NCBI RefSeq assembly: GCF_026210795.1
Contig: NC_089429.1
Coordinates: 3,100,001 to 3,164,000 of the forward strand
Length of the DNA: 64,000 nt
Direction of reading: 5' to 3'
Source: Rhizophagus irregularis
Lineage: Eukaryota; Glomeromycota; Glomeromycetes; Glomerales; Glomeraceae
Part shown: positions 24,071 to 34,465 of the stretch, piece by piece
Position numbering within the stretch: the first letter of the stretch is position 1
How the letters are laid out: every line of letters begins with the position of its first letter
The notes under the pieces: model-generated
What the model saw: only the letters and a program-made list of their open reading frames with translations
Told to the model about the DNA's origin: nothing
The model's database searches: none
Position numbers and translations under genes: made by a program

Positions 24071-24326
24071 AAGAAAAAAAATTAAAAAAAAGATCAGATA
24101 ATCAAATCTGATTATTTATCTAATCAATTTTTTTCGGGCAAAATTTAATATTAAAGACTGAAAAAAAAAATTTTATTTTAATTACGGCATTTTCAAAACT
24201 TGCAACCGTAATTATTACGGCATATTACGTCAGGTATAATGGCGTAAATTAATTCCGCTGAGAAGTATAGTTTAAACTGCTCAGTTTTTCAAACATTCGT
24301 AGTCTATAATCTGCAGGTTGCAGTAG

Positions 24327-25143
24327 GGTTCCGCAAAATATCTTTAAAGCCGTAACTAAAGAAAAACGAAGTCGTTAGTATGAAACGAAAAAAACCTATC
24401 TTCTTTGAAAGAAACCAGCATTTTTAAATTTAAAAACTTTTATCAACATTCCTTTTACAACTCTTAGAAGAATTAGAAATGGAGTCTTAAGCCATTTTGA
24501 ATACACTGGTATGTTTTTTTTACTTTTTTTATAAAAATTTAAGAACGTTTATTAACATTCTTCTTCATTTCTTTAAGGCAACTTCTTGGAGGAGTGTTGG
24601 CTTGAACTTATAACGGCGAGAAGTTTTTTCTAAGAACATTTATAACATTTTTTTTTCAATTTTTTTTTTTTTAGAAATCGACTTGAACTCATGAGTAGTA
24701 TTAGGGTGGTGTTATTTATTTTAAATTTAACACTAAGAATGTTTATTAACGTCCCTTTCTTATTTTTTTTTATAGAAACCGGCTTGGACTTCTGGAATGG
24801 AACTTGTAAGTAGTGTAGGATGATTTATTTTAAATTTAACAAGAACATTTATTAACGTTCTATTCTTTATTTTTTTTATAAGAATCGGCTTTAGACTCCT
24901 GAAATGGTAACTTGTAAGTAGCGTTGGGTAATTTATTTTAAGTTTAACGTCAAGAACGTTTATTAACGTTCTTTTCTTTATTTTTTTTTGTAGGAATCAG
25001 TTTGGACATATTCGAATCAGATTCGGATTAAATTCAGATAAGATTTGACTCAATCTGATTCAATTTGAATCGGATTAGATTTTTTTAAAGTGAATCAGAT
25101 CAAATCGAATCCTGCTTAAATCTGATTCATGTGCGGAACCCTA
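24327..25143. mobile_element. Non-autonomous hAT-like element carrying an exon/intron-like array
   Basis: Ends TAGGGTTCCGCA (24327) and TGCGGAACCCTA (25143) are perfect inverted repeats. The right subterminal region is packed with AATCTGATTC/GAATCGGATT words. No clear target duplication (4 of 8 matches). No transposase inside. Confidence 0.65.
24440..25010 (+). repeat. Exon/intron-like array inside the 24327 element
   Basis: Four or five units of about 125 bp: TTTTTATAG or TTTAAG, an exon-like block with GGCTTGGACTTCTGGAATGG, the donor-like GTAAGTAG, then an intron-like stretch with the perfect inverted word AAGAACGTTTATTAACGTTC(TT). Confidence 0.75.
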
Positions 25144-25646
25144 TAACGGTCAACCTACACAGGTGCCTGAGTTGGGACCATGTTCAAATAGCAATGTTTG
25201 CCTTTATGACTAACCTGGATAACCGTCTCAAAAGAATAGCCAGTAATGTGTAATACAATACTTTAAAATTTTACTTATCCTGCCAATATTATTTCATGCA
25301 AAGTACTTAACAATACCTTTACTTCTTTTCCTCTCCTCATTACTTGATAAATAAAATATCTAACTAACCAGCAAACGAACAACTGAAAATGAACATTACG
25401 CATTACGTGGTGAAAGAAAATTTTTTTAACCCCAAAAAAATTTGACCACTTCAAGTTACACAACGATTAAATACGATAGGACGAGTTACACAAACCACAA
25501 CGTAGGGCAACATTTATATAAATAAATATGTCTATTATTTCAAACTTGCTTTATTTTTGTTCCAAAATTTTAAAAATTTTTTTAAAATTATTATAAAAAA
25601 TTATAAATAGTGAAAATTAGTCTTAACAAAGTTTTATTTCTTTAAA
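25144..25646. other. Upstream region of the dioxygenase gene
   Basis: No gene is recognised in 25144-25520. 25520-25646 is AT-rich and immediately precedes the first ATG of the TET/JBP-like gene, so it should contain its promoter; no specific element can be named. Confidence 0.35.
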
Positions 25647-27140
25647 ATGTCTTCTATTACTAGCATGGATGAGGTTGTAAATATACTTTGTAAATTAAGT
25701 ATATTACACTGTAAAGTTTTATTTGGAGAAGCAGAAAGATTTGAAGAATGGCTAAAGGAAAAAGGAATTAAGGATAAGGTAATATAATAAGATAAATGTA
25801 TTTTTAATATTTATCCATTTTTATTTAGAATTATAAATGACGTAAATATATTTACTAAGTATGCTCCTAAAAGAAATTTATAATATGTTAGTTTTAATTC
25901 TTTTTAAAGACCTGTGGAAGGAGGATAAAAAGGGTATTTAATATTATTAAATATACCTCCTAACCAAATTTTACGCGAGAAAAGAATTAATTCTTTCTTA
26001 TTTATAAAAGAAGAATGGGAGAAATACTTTGTTTATTTGTTAATGTTATTTTCCAAAAATAAGCACACTTTATTTACTTGTAATTCTGGCCAAAAATTTA
26101 TAATTTCGCCCAAAATGACTGTAATGCATGTATGTATGAGTTGCTTATTTTTGGAAATTGATGGTATTTTTTTTTAATAATATTTATTAATGTTAAAAAA
26201 AAATTTTTTTTTTTATTTTAAAGGATCCTATATCAACATTTTCTCGATATTTAAGCAATACAAATAATGAATATTTATTAAATATTTGGAAAAAAAAAGT
26301 TAAGATTATCCCAAAAGATTTAACACACAAAGGTAATATGGAAATGTCAATGTTAGACGAAGAAGTTAATCACCGTCCTGACTTAGCAAAAAAATATTTG
26401 GGAAAATGGGTTTCTTGTTCTGAAAGTGATAATAATAGTATTAATTTGCTAGAAGATTTAGAAATTAAAATAATTGATAAAAATAAGTCAGTTATTTTAA
26501 AATGTAATGGTGAAGCCATAGGTGCGGTCATATGTGATGCAGCCATAAAAAAATTATCAGAACATTTTGGAATAAAAATTAAATCGATAATTGAAGGTCA
26601 TCCTATCATCAAACGTGCAAATTCACATGCATCTTTAGGAAAAATGGTTGGTGATAGATTCCGTGCCAATCGTTTAAAAACTGGTTATGACAAATATGTT
26701 TATAAAACTTCTAATCCTGAGCAACAAAAAATACTTTGCGAGAATGGAATTACTTTGGCTAGATGGTTATTTGAATTTGGAAAGCAACATTTGCACTGGG
26801 CTGTCATTTCTTATGAAGATTTTAAAAATCAATTAGGATTAGGTGATGATGAAATTATAGGTGCAGTATTTTGTACTGAAAATTATGAAGCAATTGGACA
26901 TAAAGACAATGACCGATCAAAATATGCTGTGGAGAGGAAGGGACAGTTAAAGATGGATTTTTTTTTTACCCAGAGTATGGTATTGCAATCGAAATGTCGT
27001 CAAATTCCATCTGGTGCTGGTTAACACAAGCTGTACATGGTACATCTAAACTTGATTTAAATGATGGTGGAACCAGGTATACTGCTGCAATTACTTTATC
27101 TGAAAGAACGGCAAAAGCAATTGAAAAAAATAAAGTTTAA
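25647..27140 (+). pseudogene. TET/JBP-like 2-oxoglutarate/Fe(II) dioxygenase, one frameshift
   Basis: Exon 1 is 25647-25778 (44 codons); intron 25779-26223 (GT...AAG, phase 0); exon 2 is 26224-27140 (TAA). The N-terminal 230 residues are not recognised. The C-terminal part has the double-stranded beta-helix signature: AIGHKDNDRSKY with the H-x-D iron ligands, DGFFFYPEYGIAIEMSS, AVHGT with the distal His, and GGTRYTAAITL with the Arg that binds 2-oxoglutarate. The segment after KYAV is in another frame from about 26935 on, so the His and Arg are lost unless this is a sequence error. Known: TET/JBP enzymes oxidise methylated or modified bases in DNA; in fungi they are often linked to KDZ transposons, and a KDZ-like transposase lies 7 kb downstream. 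Family call good; substrate unknown. Confidence 0.7.
26050..26157. mobile_element. Small MITE inside the dioxygenase intron
   Basis: TTTTCCAAAAATAAGCA (26049-26064) and TGCTTATTTTTGGAAA (26142-26157) are inverted, about 110 bp overall. No target duplication is clear. It can be spliced out with the intron. Confidence 0.6.
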
Positions 27141-27560
27141 AGTATTATATTTGTTTTTATTTTTATTTTTAATAAATAAAATTTTTTTACAATAAAAAAA
27201 ATTTTAATAACTCATTTATTCTCTAATTACAACAAAAGTATTTGGTAGTTGAAATATTGTAATTTCATCTAAAGAGATATGATGGACTTACAAACTGAAA
27301 CTGAATTAAAGCTGTGTACAGACATATTTGATATTCCAGAGTGTTTTACACCATATTATTTCATAAATTTTACATTATGGAGTGCTTTATTATTATGTTT
27401 TACAAATACTACATTCTGGATTTTTATGCGCCATAGTATTCCGTAAGTATTGTGAGTTTTTTGCACCATTAGTATTTTGTAAATAATATATATTGGAATA
27501 CTTCATTTAGTAAATGTTACATTAGTAACAACTTACAAAATATTTTAATAAAGTATTATG
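27141..27560. other. Intergenic, no gene supported
   Basis: A 57-codon frame starting near 27281 (MDLQTETELKLCTDIF) is open but has no recognisable family, and its second half is repeat-like (GTGTTTTACACCA/GTGCTTTATT). Otherwise AT-rich. Confidence 0.3.
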
Positions 27561-28165
27561 TAAGGTTGCTTGCCGAAATTAGAGGGTTTCGGCAGAATGG
27601 CGTACATGAAACTGCCGAGCGAAATCATTAAGAAATGCAAAAAAGTTTTTTTATTAAAGATGGTTTTTAAAGCCATTTTTTTATTTTTTATTTAAAAAAA
27701 ATGCGAAAAAGGTAAGTTCTTATTTATTATTTATTTTTTATTTGGGAATGTTACTAACGTTCCTTTCCATTTTTTTTTCTTTAGGACGATGTCAGGCAGT
27801 TTGTCGTTCAATTGCTGAAAAATTAAATAATGATGTAGTGAATTCAACATTTGGACATTACCGTTATGCCGCACATATTCTCAATTTGGCAGCTCAGCAA
27901 GGACTTGAATTGATAGATAATGCAGCTGTAAAAGTGCGTCAGCTAATGATTAAGATTAAAAATTTAGTAATAATTAGTGATGAATTAAGAATGTGCAAAA
28001 ATTAATAATTTAAAACCTGAATTAGACATCAGGACAAGATGGAACTCCACATTTAATATGTTAAAAAAAATGGAAAAATGTGGAATGGAGTGCGAATGTT
28101 AGCTGTACGCAATCAGGAAGTACAAATGTTAATGCCAACTGAAGCAGATTGGAAAATAATCAGGG
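27561..28165 (+). pseudogene. hAT element remnant: one end and a piece of transposase
   Basis: It begins with the terminus TAAGGTTGCTTGCCGAAA shared with the MITEs at 8394 and 20362, then one exon/intron-like unit (GTAAGTTC at about 27713, CTTTAG at about 27783). Coding then reads YRYAAHILNLAAQQGLELID (the hAT C/H motif region) and, in another frame, DIRTRWNSTFNMLKK (the hAT RW motif) and PTEADWKIIR before a GT. This suggests that the TAAGGTTGC MITE families derive from this autonomous element. Confidence 0.7.
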
Positions 28166-28770
28166 TATGTTTTCGTATAATAGTTGATTAAAGGTTAACT
28201 TTAAAAACAATTGTTCTTTAGTAATTATAATTATATATACGAAAGATAAAGAATATCCAACCCAGAGTTCAACTACCAAATTTAAAAAAAAGAAAAAACA
28301 AAACATTAGTAAATGCTTTGTTTAAAAAAAATTCACAATAAATATGCAAAAATAACCAATAGTTATATAATTACATTAAAATACTATTCATAAGCTTGTA
28401 TTGCAGTTAAATATTACCTTCCAAACTGAATTTAACTACCCAAAATCTAAAAAAGAAATAGGCAAAACATCAGTAAACATTTTGCTAAAAGATAAATAAA
28501 TAAATGTAAAACAAAATAAAAATACCAGTTTTTTTTTTAATAATTAAAAAAAAAAGTGTATTATTAAAAAACAATAGACATATCTAAAAAAAATTATTTA
28601 TAAGTAAATAATTATGTGAATTAGCTTATCAAAATTTGTTAACTCACGTGATAAAGTCTACCAACTACGTTTTGTCTTCAATTATATTAGAAATTATTTA
28701 CATAAAAAATAATAAAAAAAAAGTTGATCCTAATCAGATACATTAAACACGAAAAAATTATAAAAAAAAA
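28166..28770. other. AT-rich intergenic stretch
   Basis: No coding frame or element end recognised. Confidence 0.4.
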
Positions 28771-29340
28771 AGTTTGATCACAATCAAACACGTCCAACCC
28801 CAATTGGACAAGAAAAAAATTTTTTAAAAAAAAGTTTGACCACAATCAAACACGTCCAACCCCAATTGGACAAGAAAAAAATAAAAAAAAAAGTTTGACC
28901 ACAATCAAACACGTCCAACCCCAATTGGACAAGAAAAAAAATTTTTTAAAAAAAAGTTTCGACCACAATCAAACACGTCCAACCCCAATTGGACAAGAAA
29001 AAATTTTTTTTAAAAAAAAAGTTTGACCACAATCAAACACGTCCAATCCCAATTGGACAAGAAAAAAAAATAAAAAAAAAGTTTGACCACAATCAAACAC
29101 GTCCAACTCCAATTGGACAAGAAAAAAAATTATAAAAAAAAGTTTGACCACAATCAAACATATCTAACCCCAATTGGATAAGAAAAAATTATAAAAGAAT
29201 TATAAAAAAATATGAAAAAAAGTTTAATATCGATCAAATACATTTAACCCCAGAAAAAATTATAAAAAATTGTAAAAAAAAAAGAAAAAAATGGAAAAAA
29301 GTTTAACCAGTCACGTCCAGTTGGACATGAAAAAATTATA
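28770..29340. repeat. ~60-bp minisatellite, about nine units
   Basis: Each unit carries GTTTGACCACAATCAAAC and GTCCAACCCCAATTGGAC separated by 2-3 bases, then GAAAAAA runs. Both words are short inverted repeats (GTTTGA/TCAAAC; GTCCAA/TTGGAC), so every unit can form two adjacent hairpins. Units degrade toward 29200-29340. Confidence 0.85.
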
Positions 29341-29601
29341 AAAAAAAAATTTTTTTTTTCCAATTTCAATTACTAAAAAACTGAAAAAAAATAAGTAAAT
29401 TAGTTTTTAAATTTCAAATAATTAATAACTAATAATTTTAAAATTTTACTTACAAAACTGTAAAAAAATTATATTAAAAAAAAAAAATTGCTAATTCCAT
29501 CCAAAAGATACGAGATAAACTAAAAAAATTGATTTTTTTAAATTAAGTTTTTAAATTTCAAGTATTATTTTGAAAATTTACTTACAAAATTATAAGAGAA
29601 A

Positions 29602-30464
29602 TTATGAAAGCCAAGGCTCTTTATTTTTACTATTTTTACAATTCATTGCTGTGTGAGTTTTAGTTTTCCAGCAGTTCATGCAAAAATTCCTATAGTTTTC
29701 TGGTATATGATGGCAATTAAAAAGCCAATGTTTCTCCTTGCAATATAAACAGTTTGCATCGGATGGATCTGTTTTTAAATTTTTATTAAATAAATAAATA
29801 GTATAATCTATTTTATTTTAAATTGATAAATTCTATTACCAAACTGCTGGTTTTGCTGTTGCTGCTGTTGCTGCTGTTGCTGCTGTGTTGTTGTTGTTGC
29901 TGCTGCTGTGGTGGTTGCTGCTGCTATTGTTGTTGCTGTTGTTGTTGCTGCTAATTATAAAATAGAAATTTTATAAATCATTGAACATATTTATATAAAA
30001 TTAGAGAAATGCAAAGCTTATCACGTTGAAATCAGATGAATATGATAAAATAAAAAATAAATAATAAATCAACATGTGCAACTAATTAAGATTTATAGTG
30101 CACATGTATTTACAATAATGATTTAAAGAACGCTATATTTTGAACTAATAATAAAATTTACCAATCCCAAAACCAAATGAAGGTACAAACGCGGAACCAA
30201 ACGCTGGTCTTCCAAATAATGGGCTATTTGGACTATTTATTACAGGTTAAAAAAATTATTTTAAGATTATAATTTTAAAGATTTTCTTTTGTTTATATTT
30301 TATATTAATTGTTTTACTTACCATGAGTTATTATTATAAATTTTATCAAGGGTATCTTTATAAACTTTTCTAATACCCTCACTTATCTCTTGAGAAGCTA
30401 TTTTAAGCGCTTTTAAAGCTATTTCATTGGGTTCTTCTCTATCTTTTCTTTTTTTATCAATCAT
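29602..30464 (-). CDS. Intact four-exon gene: FG/poly-Q protein with two zinc knuckles, 163 aa
   Basis: Exons on the minus strand: 30464-30322, 30232-30162, 29950-29840 and 29768-29602 (TAA), with GT/AG borders throughout, phases 2-1-1, and no stop. Residues 1-47 form a charged, likely helical stretch (EEPNEIALKALKIASQEI). Residues 48-71 are Phe-Gly rich (SPLFGRPAFGSAF). The third exon is an Ala/Thr tract that passes into about 10 Gln, encoded by GCA/ACA then CAG/CAA repeats. The C-terminus has CLYCKEKHWLFNC (CX2CX3HX4C) and CMNCWKTKTHTAMNC (CX2CX5HX4C). Zinc knuckles of this kind bind single-stranded RNA or DNA; here the function is unknown. It could be host or a domesticated Gag-like protein. 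Confidence 0.75.
29840..29950 (-). repeat. CAG/CAA/ACA trinucleotide tract inside the zinc-knuckle gene
   Basis: An uninterrupted trinucleotide repeat forms the entire third exon. The reading phase changes the encoded residue from Ala/Thr to Gln at about two thirds of the exon because one repeat unit is out of step. Confidence 0.8.
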
Positions 30465-30749
30465 TTAAAATATATCATCAATAGAATAAGGCGGAGTGAG
30501 AAGCATAATTATTTTTATTTTTATTTTTTATTTTTTATTTTTTTTTTTTGTGCACAAAAAATTCATGGTAAGTTTTTAAATTAGGAAATAATCCATTATT
30601 TTATAGTATTTTTTAGAAAATCTTAGCGCAATAATTGATAATCTAAAAGATAAACTTAGACCCTTTTCAAAATTGTGCTACCCCCCTGCAGATTATCCAA
30701 TAAAAAAATTATCAAAATTTTCACGTTAAAAAAGCTAACACATACCAGT

Positions 30750-31035
30750 TTCTTCTTTTTAGGAACATTATTAACTGTTCCTTTTTTTCTTACAGGAACT
30801 TCTATTTGGAATGGTTATTTTGAATTTTTTAAGACAGGTAGATAGACGCTATATATATATATCTTTATTTTTCTTTATAGGAATGTTATTAACCATTTTT
30901 CCTTTTTTTTACAGGAACCTCTTAGAACACCATTTGGAAATTGGAATACTAGCAGGTGAAGGTTTATTTTGTCTTTTCCTTATGTTTTTTCTTTTAGGAA
31001 TGCTATTAACCATTTCTTTTCTTTTTTCCATATAG
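30750..31035 (+). repeat. Short exon/intron-like array, three units
   Basis: Units run ACAG, a ~45-bp block (TTTGGAATGG, ACCATTTGGAAATTGGAATA), GTAGAT or GTGAAG, then AGGAATGTTATTAACCATTT and a T-rich tract ending CAG/TAG. It has the same plan as the arrays at 24440 and 23200. The 74-codon ORF across it is a by-product. Confidence 0.65.
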
Positions 31036-31389
31036 TAACTGGTTGTAATAGCTAATTTGTCTTGTTTGAGATAGTGATAAGACTGATAGGTGTTTTAATT
31101 TAAAAGTTGGAAGATCAAAAAGTTTATTGTAAAAAATTAATTTTTTTATTAACTTGAGAAATTTCATAATAAAAATTATGTTTCTTCTACTATTAAATTA
31201 AACCAATGAATTAATTTAATCATTATTATGAATTTAGCTTTTTCTTTATTAATCATTATTTTTTCTATTTAAATAAGCTTTCTGACTCTGCAACTAATTC
31301 ACTTATTCAATACTATTAAACGCTAATCAACACATGCTTTACTTAATTCAATACAAATTCCCCATATTCTTTACCCACAATCAAATCGA

Positions 31390-31650
31390 GTACACACTTC
31401 ACCATCGTTCAATTTTTGATGCTATCAAAGAACTATTAAGTAATTCAGACATATACAAATATTGTGTATTTGACCATATGTATCATGCATAAAATTTCAT
31501 CAATTAACAGAGTTTGATTTAGCACTTGTATAGTGGTATGATTATAAAAGTGCTAGTAAGTTAGACAAGTATGAATGTCTATGGTTAATCCTTACTTCAC
31601 AATATGAATTTATTCCTAGTAAAATACTTAAATTTAAATAAATTTTAAAT
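31390..31650 (+). pseudogene. Possible C-terminal remnant of a KDZ/Plavaka-like transposase
   Basis: Two readable pieces: FDAIKELLSNSDIYKYCVFD (about 31415-31475) and EFDLALV(stop)WYDYKSASKLDK (about 31508-31575). The second resembles the ALVQWYDF segment that I associate with Plavaka-type transposases. Stops lie in both. Weak call from recall of the family only. Confidence 0.3.
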
Positions 31651-32021
31651 AATATTATTATAATGTACATCACTTATGTTACAACGATAATTAAAATTGC
31701 CGAGTATTTTCCACTAGTCGAATTTAGATTTCATTAAATAGTTTAAAGTAAAGCAGTATTTAAGAAAAAATCATGTGATGCTTAATTTCAACAAGTATTT
31801 TAAATAACGGGATCAGGTGATCTTATAGATTATTCTTTGCTTTCAAAATATCTGAAATTTCTTTATTTGACTAGTGATATATTATTTGTTACTATCCAAT
31901 ATATGCCATCATGTATCTGTTAAGCGTATCAAAAAAATCCTTTATTAACATATACACGTATCACAAAGTTTAACGTCTTATAACTATAAAATAAATAATA
32001 ATATAAATAACTATTTTTAAT
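31651..32021. other. Intergenic
   Basis: Nothing recognised apart from AT-rich DNA. Confidence 0.4.
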
Positions 32022-33448
32022 TTAATATACATTTAGTGAGAAAATTCTTACCATTAATCGATTGCAAATGTCTTGACCACTTCGTGATGGAATAATAATA
32101 TCTTTAGTCATATGATCAAGTTCTTTAATAGCTTTTAAGTCTTTGTCATGCCATGATAATCTAAAGCTTTCTTGCACAAATTCTACAAGAACTTCAAGAC
32201 TACCAACTTGTTTTAATTCCTTTTGATTAACGGCATTAAGTTGGCGGCTAAATACTTTTTTTATCACTACCTCCTCGGTTATAAATTCTTTTACTTCACC
32301 TATAGATGGTGTACGATTTGGTCTATAAAATTCATAATTTTTCTAATTAATATTCAATTTTTTTTTATATTTCACGAAAAAAATAAAAATTATATAGTAT
32401 TATATAAATATACCTTTCTCTTGAATCTTTAAAAAGTGTAATAAGTTCTTGAATACTATCATTGAACTTATTTCTGTAATTAGTGAATGCTTTGCGCATG
32501 TGTTTAAAATATCCTTGTGATTCATCACTATGATATAAATCATCGTCACCTGTTATCTTTCTAATGAAATCATCACAGGTTTCAATGGATGGGTTTCTTA
32601 CTTTAAGAAAGACACATTTCATTTGTTCATCTAAAAGCCGTAGCTTATTATCCTAAAGTTATATAATTTTACAAATTAAATTAAAAATAAATACAGTATA
32701 AAAACAGGTATGACCTAATAAATATAACATGCTTAACTTGTGAAACAGAGCTGAAAAAAATTGACAGAACCACTACCAAAAAGATTACCAGAAGGACCGG
32801 ATTTTGCTTCAAGCATTTGAGAAGCTAAGCGAAGAATATCTGGTCGATCATTTACCAACCAATTACATATAGCTAGCATGTTTGAATGCGATTTGATTCG
32901 ACTTAACACTGTTTCGTCATCACTTTCATGATTATTTTCTGTTCCTCTTCCTTCATTATCTTTTCTTCCTTCATTATCTTTTCTTCCTTCATTATCTTTT
33001 CTTCCTTCATTATCTTTTCTTCCTTCATTATCTTTGATTCCTTCGTTATTTCTTCTTCCTTCGTTATCTCTTTTTCTTTCGTTATTTCTTCTTCCTTCGT
33101 TATCTCTTCTTCCTTCATTATCTCCTCTTTCTTCGTTATTTCTTCTTTCTTCATTATTTCTTTCTTCTTCTCTGTATCTTCCTCTCTCTTCGTCACTGCC
33201 TACTTGATCAAAATTTATTAAAAATCAAAATTATTATATATTATTATATATGTTAAATATTTACCCAAAATATTGTCATTATTATTTTCGTTCATAATAT
33301 GCATAGGCCGTTCGTTGTTTTTCTTCTTTTTATTAAGATGGCTTACAAAATATAATAATTATAAGTGGTATTTTAATAACTGTTAATCAAAGAACAGATT
33401 ATTACCTGTTTTTGTAGTATTATTCTGAGATCGTTTATTACCACCCAT
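32022..33448 (-). CDS. Lineage-specific multi-exon gene with hexapeptide repeats
   Basis: Most likely start ATG at 33302-33304 (an upstream 14-codon exon from ATG 33448 cannot be joined in frame by an obvious splice). Exon MHIMNENNNDNILG is followed by a donor, then an exon beginning GSDEERGRYREEERNN. It carries about 15 copies of an acidic/basic hexapeptide (DNEGRK, NNEERR) encoded by an 18-bp minisatellite, then SHSNMLAICNWLVNDRPDIL. Further exons cover about 32622-32410 (MKCVFLKVRNPS, GYFKHMRKAFTNYRNKF) and about 32310-32040 (VFSRQLNAVNQKELKQVG), ending at 32022-32024 or after one more splice. Helical, no family recognised. The frame with KKEEIMKEEE across the repeats is the wrong one. Confidence 0.55.
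32935..33190 (-). repeat. 18-bp coding minisatellite
   Basis: Tandem GATAATGAAGGAAGAAAA-type units (minus strand), the youngest five nearly identical (32950-33030), older ones diverged. It encodes the hexapeptide repeats of the surrounding gene. Confidence 0.8.
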
Positions 33449-34465
33449 TTGGAAGAAAAATTATTAAAATTAAGAATTGACTTCCATTTGATCGTAATAT
33501 ACTTTTATATCCCTATAAAAAAGTATCCATCATGGAAAATTACTATAATGTGGATTTGTACAGAACGTGATGTTGGATTATTTTAAACAATTTTACTCAA
33601 CTTGCGAAACTAAAAATAGGATATAAATGTGATGTAAATTATTTGTGGAAAATGTTCATGTCCTCTCTGATATATTATTTAATCCGCAAATTTTAAAATT
33701 GAAATTTACACGAGATTTTTGAATTTGTAATACAATCACAAGTCATCCCTTTAATTTATATTTTCTCAAACTAGCGAATATTAATTCTCAGTATCCTGTA
33801 AAAATCAATTTTATATAAATTTCACATGTACACAAACGTAAAGAATATATACATTGTAAAATTATTTTAAAATAGTTCCTTAATTGGTTTAAATGAGAAT
33901 AATTTTTATATAAGTGCTAATTAATTTATTGATTATTTCCTATTCATCTTCAGTTCTTCACATTGTCGTCAATAAAATAATTTTTTGTTGATTTTATGCA
34001 TAATGATCTTAGATTAATTTGTGGCTTTGTGCGTATCTTAATATAGTAATTTGTTACTTTATAAATTAAATAAGTAAAAAAATACATGACTCACCCATTA
34101 CACACTAACAATAAATGTCTTTTCAATTGCCCAATCCACAAGTGATTAGTTGGGGAATGCGACATCTCACAAATTTAATATATTATTCAGTTACGTCATA
34201 TTATAATAAAATATTTTTAAGTAATTTGGCGTTACTTATATATCCATTTATCTAATTATAAACGAGTTATGACATAATTCACGCCCTTTTCCACGCCTTC
34301 ATTTACATCCCCTTCTACCTAATTAGCACCTTTATACAGTACTGTATAATATTTATTTATATTATGTATATGTGACAATTAGGTTTTTCTTCGTCCTATC
34401 AATTTGTAAAAATGTATTCAAATTTTAACTATATAACCAAAATTTCATATTTTATTTAAAATATA
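33449..34465. other. Intergenic, no features recognised
   Basis: AT-rich, with no coding frame, TIR or tandem unit that I could support. The last part should hold the promoter of the transposase gene at 34466. Confidence 0.4.

Noticed and set aside
28770-29340. CRISPR-like array
   Set aside because: Units are contiguous and repeat along their entire length, with no unique spacers, and the genome is eukaryotic.
32903-33196. ORF of KKEEIMKEEE repeats on the minus strand
   Set aside because: Frame shadow of the 18-bp minisatellite; the frame that continues into unique sequence on both sides is the DNEGRK/NNEERR one.
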